This document shows positions 63,851 through 64,000 of a DNA stretch of 64,000 nucleotides, piece by piece (position 1 is the stretch's first letter; every line of letters begins with the position of its first letter). A program made the translations under genes and the position numbers. Source of the DNA: Bordetella bronchialis (GTDB taxonomy: Bacteria > Pseudomonadota > Gammaproteobacteria > Burkholderiales > Burkholderiaceae_B); contig NZ_CP016170.1 of assembly GCF_001676705.1 (NCBI RefSeq), positions 744,001 to 808,000 on the forward strand. The letters are read 5' to 3'. The notes under the pieces are model-generated. The model had not been told where the DNA came from. It was given only the letters and a program-made list of their open reading frames with translations, and made no database searches.

Positions 63851-64000
63851 ATGACAGGCATGCCCACTTCCCGATCGAAGCCCCGTTTTGCGCCGCGCCG
63901 GCGCGCCCGCGTGCCGCTGCCGGTGCTGGAAGCATTGATGGTGCTCGCCTGGAGCTCGGGCTTCGTCGGAATGCGGTTCTCCGCCGATTACGCACCCGTA
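63851..64000 (+). CDS. EamA/DMT-family transporter, N-terminal part (3' cut by window)
   Basis: Only the first 50 codons are present. A basic N-terminus (residues 1-20) is followed by LEALMVLAWSSGFVGMRFSADYAPV, the first helix of EamA drug/metabolite exporters with the WSSGF motif. The start could be this ATG or the one three codons later. It is divergent from an LrhA-like LysR gene that probably controls it. Confidence 0.72.
   Translation, partial: MTGMPTSRSKPRFAPRRRARVPLPVLEALMVLAWSSGFVGMRFSADYAPV

Overview
The window is GC-rich chromosomal DNA, densely packed with genes. It reads like a betaproteobacterium of the Alcaligenaceae (Bordetella/Achromobacter group). The main reason is the gene repertoire: seven periplasmic Bug (TctC-type) solute receptors in 64 kb, most beside a LysR, IclR or LacI regulator and a small set of catabolic enzymes. 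I saw no rRNA, tRNA, insertion sequence, prophage or CRISPR array, and no gap over 300 bases without a gene. About 64 protein genes are called, two of them cut by the window edges.

Region by region. 1-5.3 kb: end of a ketopantoate reductase-like gene, a Bug receptor, an IclR regulator, then dioxygenase, Bug and hydroxyacyl-CoA dehydrogenase genes, converging on an oxaloacetate decarboxylase. 6.4-11.7 kb: a LysR regulator and a Bug receptor with a three-subunit FAD/[2Fe-2S] amine or amino-acid dehydrogenase and a RidA protein. 11.7-14.4 kb: an Old Yellow Enzyme/RidA operon diverging from a GcvA-like LysR. 14.4-18.9 kb: a D-alanine catabolic locus (Lrp regulator, dadA, alanine racemase), followed by an MFS transporter. 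18.9-24 kb: assorted housekeeping and stress genes, ending in a yddG-type exporter. 24-28.9 kb: a TctA-like permease and a class II (degradative) HMG-CoA reductase diverging from a MocR regulator across a clear operator. 28.8-32.4 kb: small genes, a LysR/SDR pair and terC. 32.4-35.5 kb: a Bug receptor with an aspartoacylase-like hydrolase and a LysR. 35.7-41.3 kb: a poorly understood trio (predicted serine hydrolase, 923-residue unknown protein, YegD-like Hsp70 ATPase). 41.5-47.6 kb: a HAD phosphatase and an FCD-type GntR next to an aldehyde dehydrogenase/beta-hydroxyacid dehydrogenase operon, which converges on another Bug gene at a bidirectional terminator. 47.8-49.6 kb: a PRMT-like methyltransferase and an rhtA-type exporter. 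49.7-56.8 kb: a seven-gene minus-strand operon (agmatinase-like enzyme, RidA, polar amino acid ABC transporter, MmgE/PrpD protein) opposite a LysR. 56.8-62.7 kb: an aldehyde dehydrogenase, two Bugs, an iron alcohol dehydrogenase and a LacI regulator, with two identical LacI-type operator boxes upstream. The window ends with a LysR/EamA divergent pair over a perfect inverted repeat.

Taken together this is a scavenging region: many small uptake-plus-oxidation modules for organic acids, amines and amino acids, each with a local regulator. The least explained part is the 35.7-41.3 kb trio. The best-defined regulatory signals are the MocR operator, the paired LacI boxes, the XRE operator and the LysR dyads. 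Functions rest on motif and family recognition from the sequence alone; substrates are mostly inferred.
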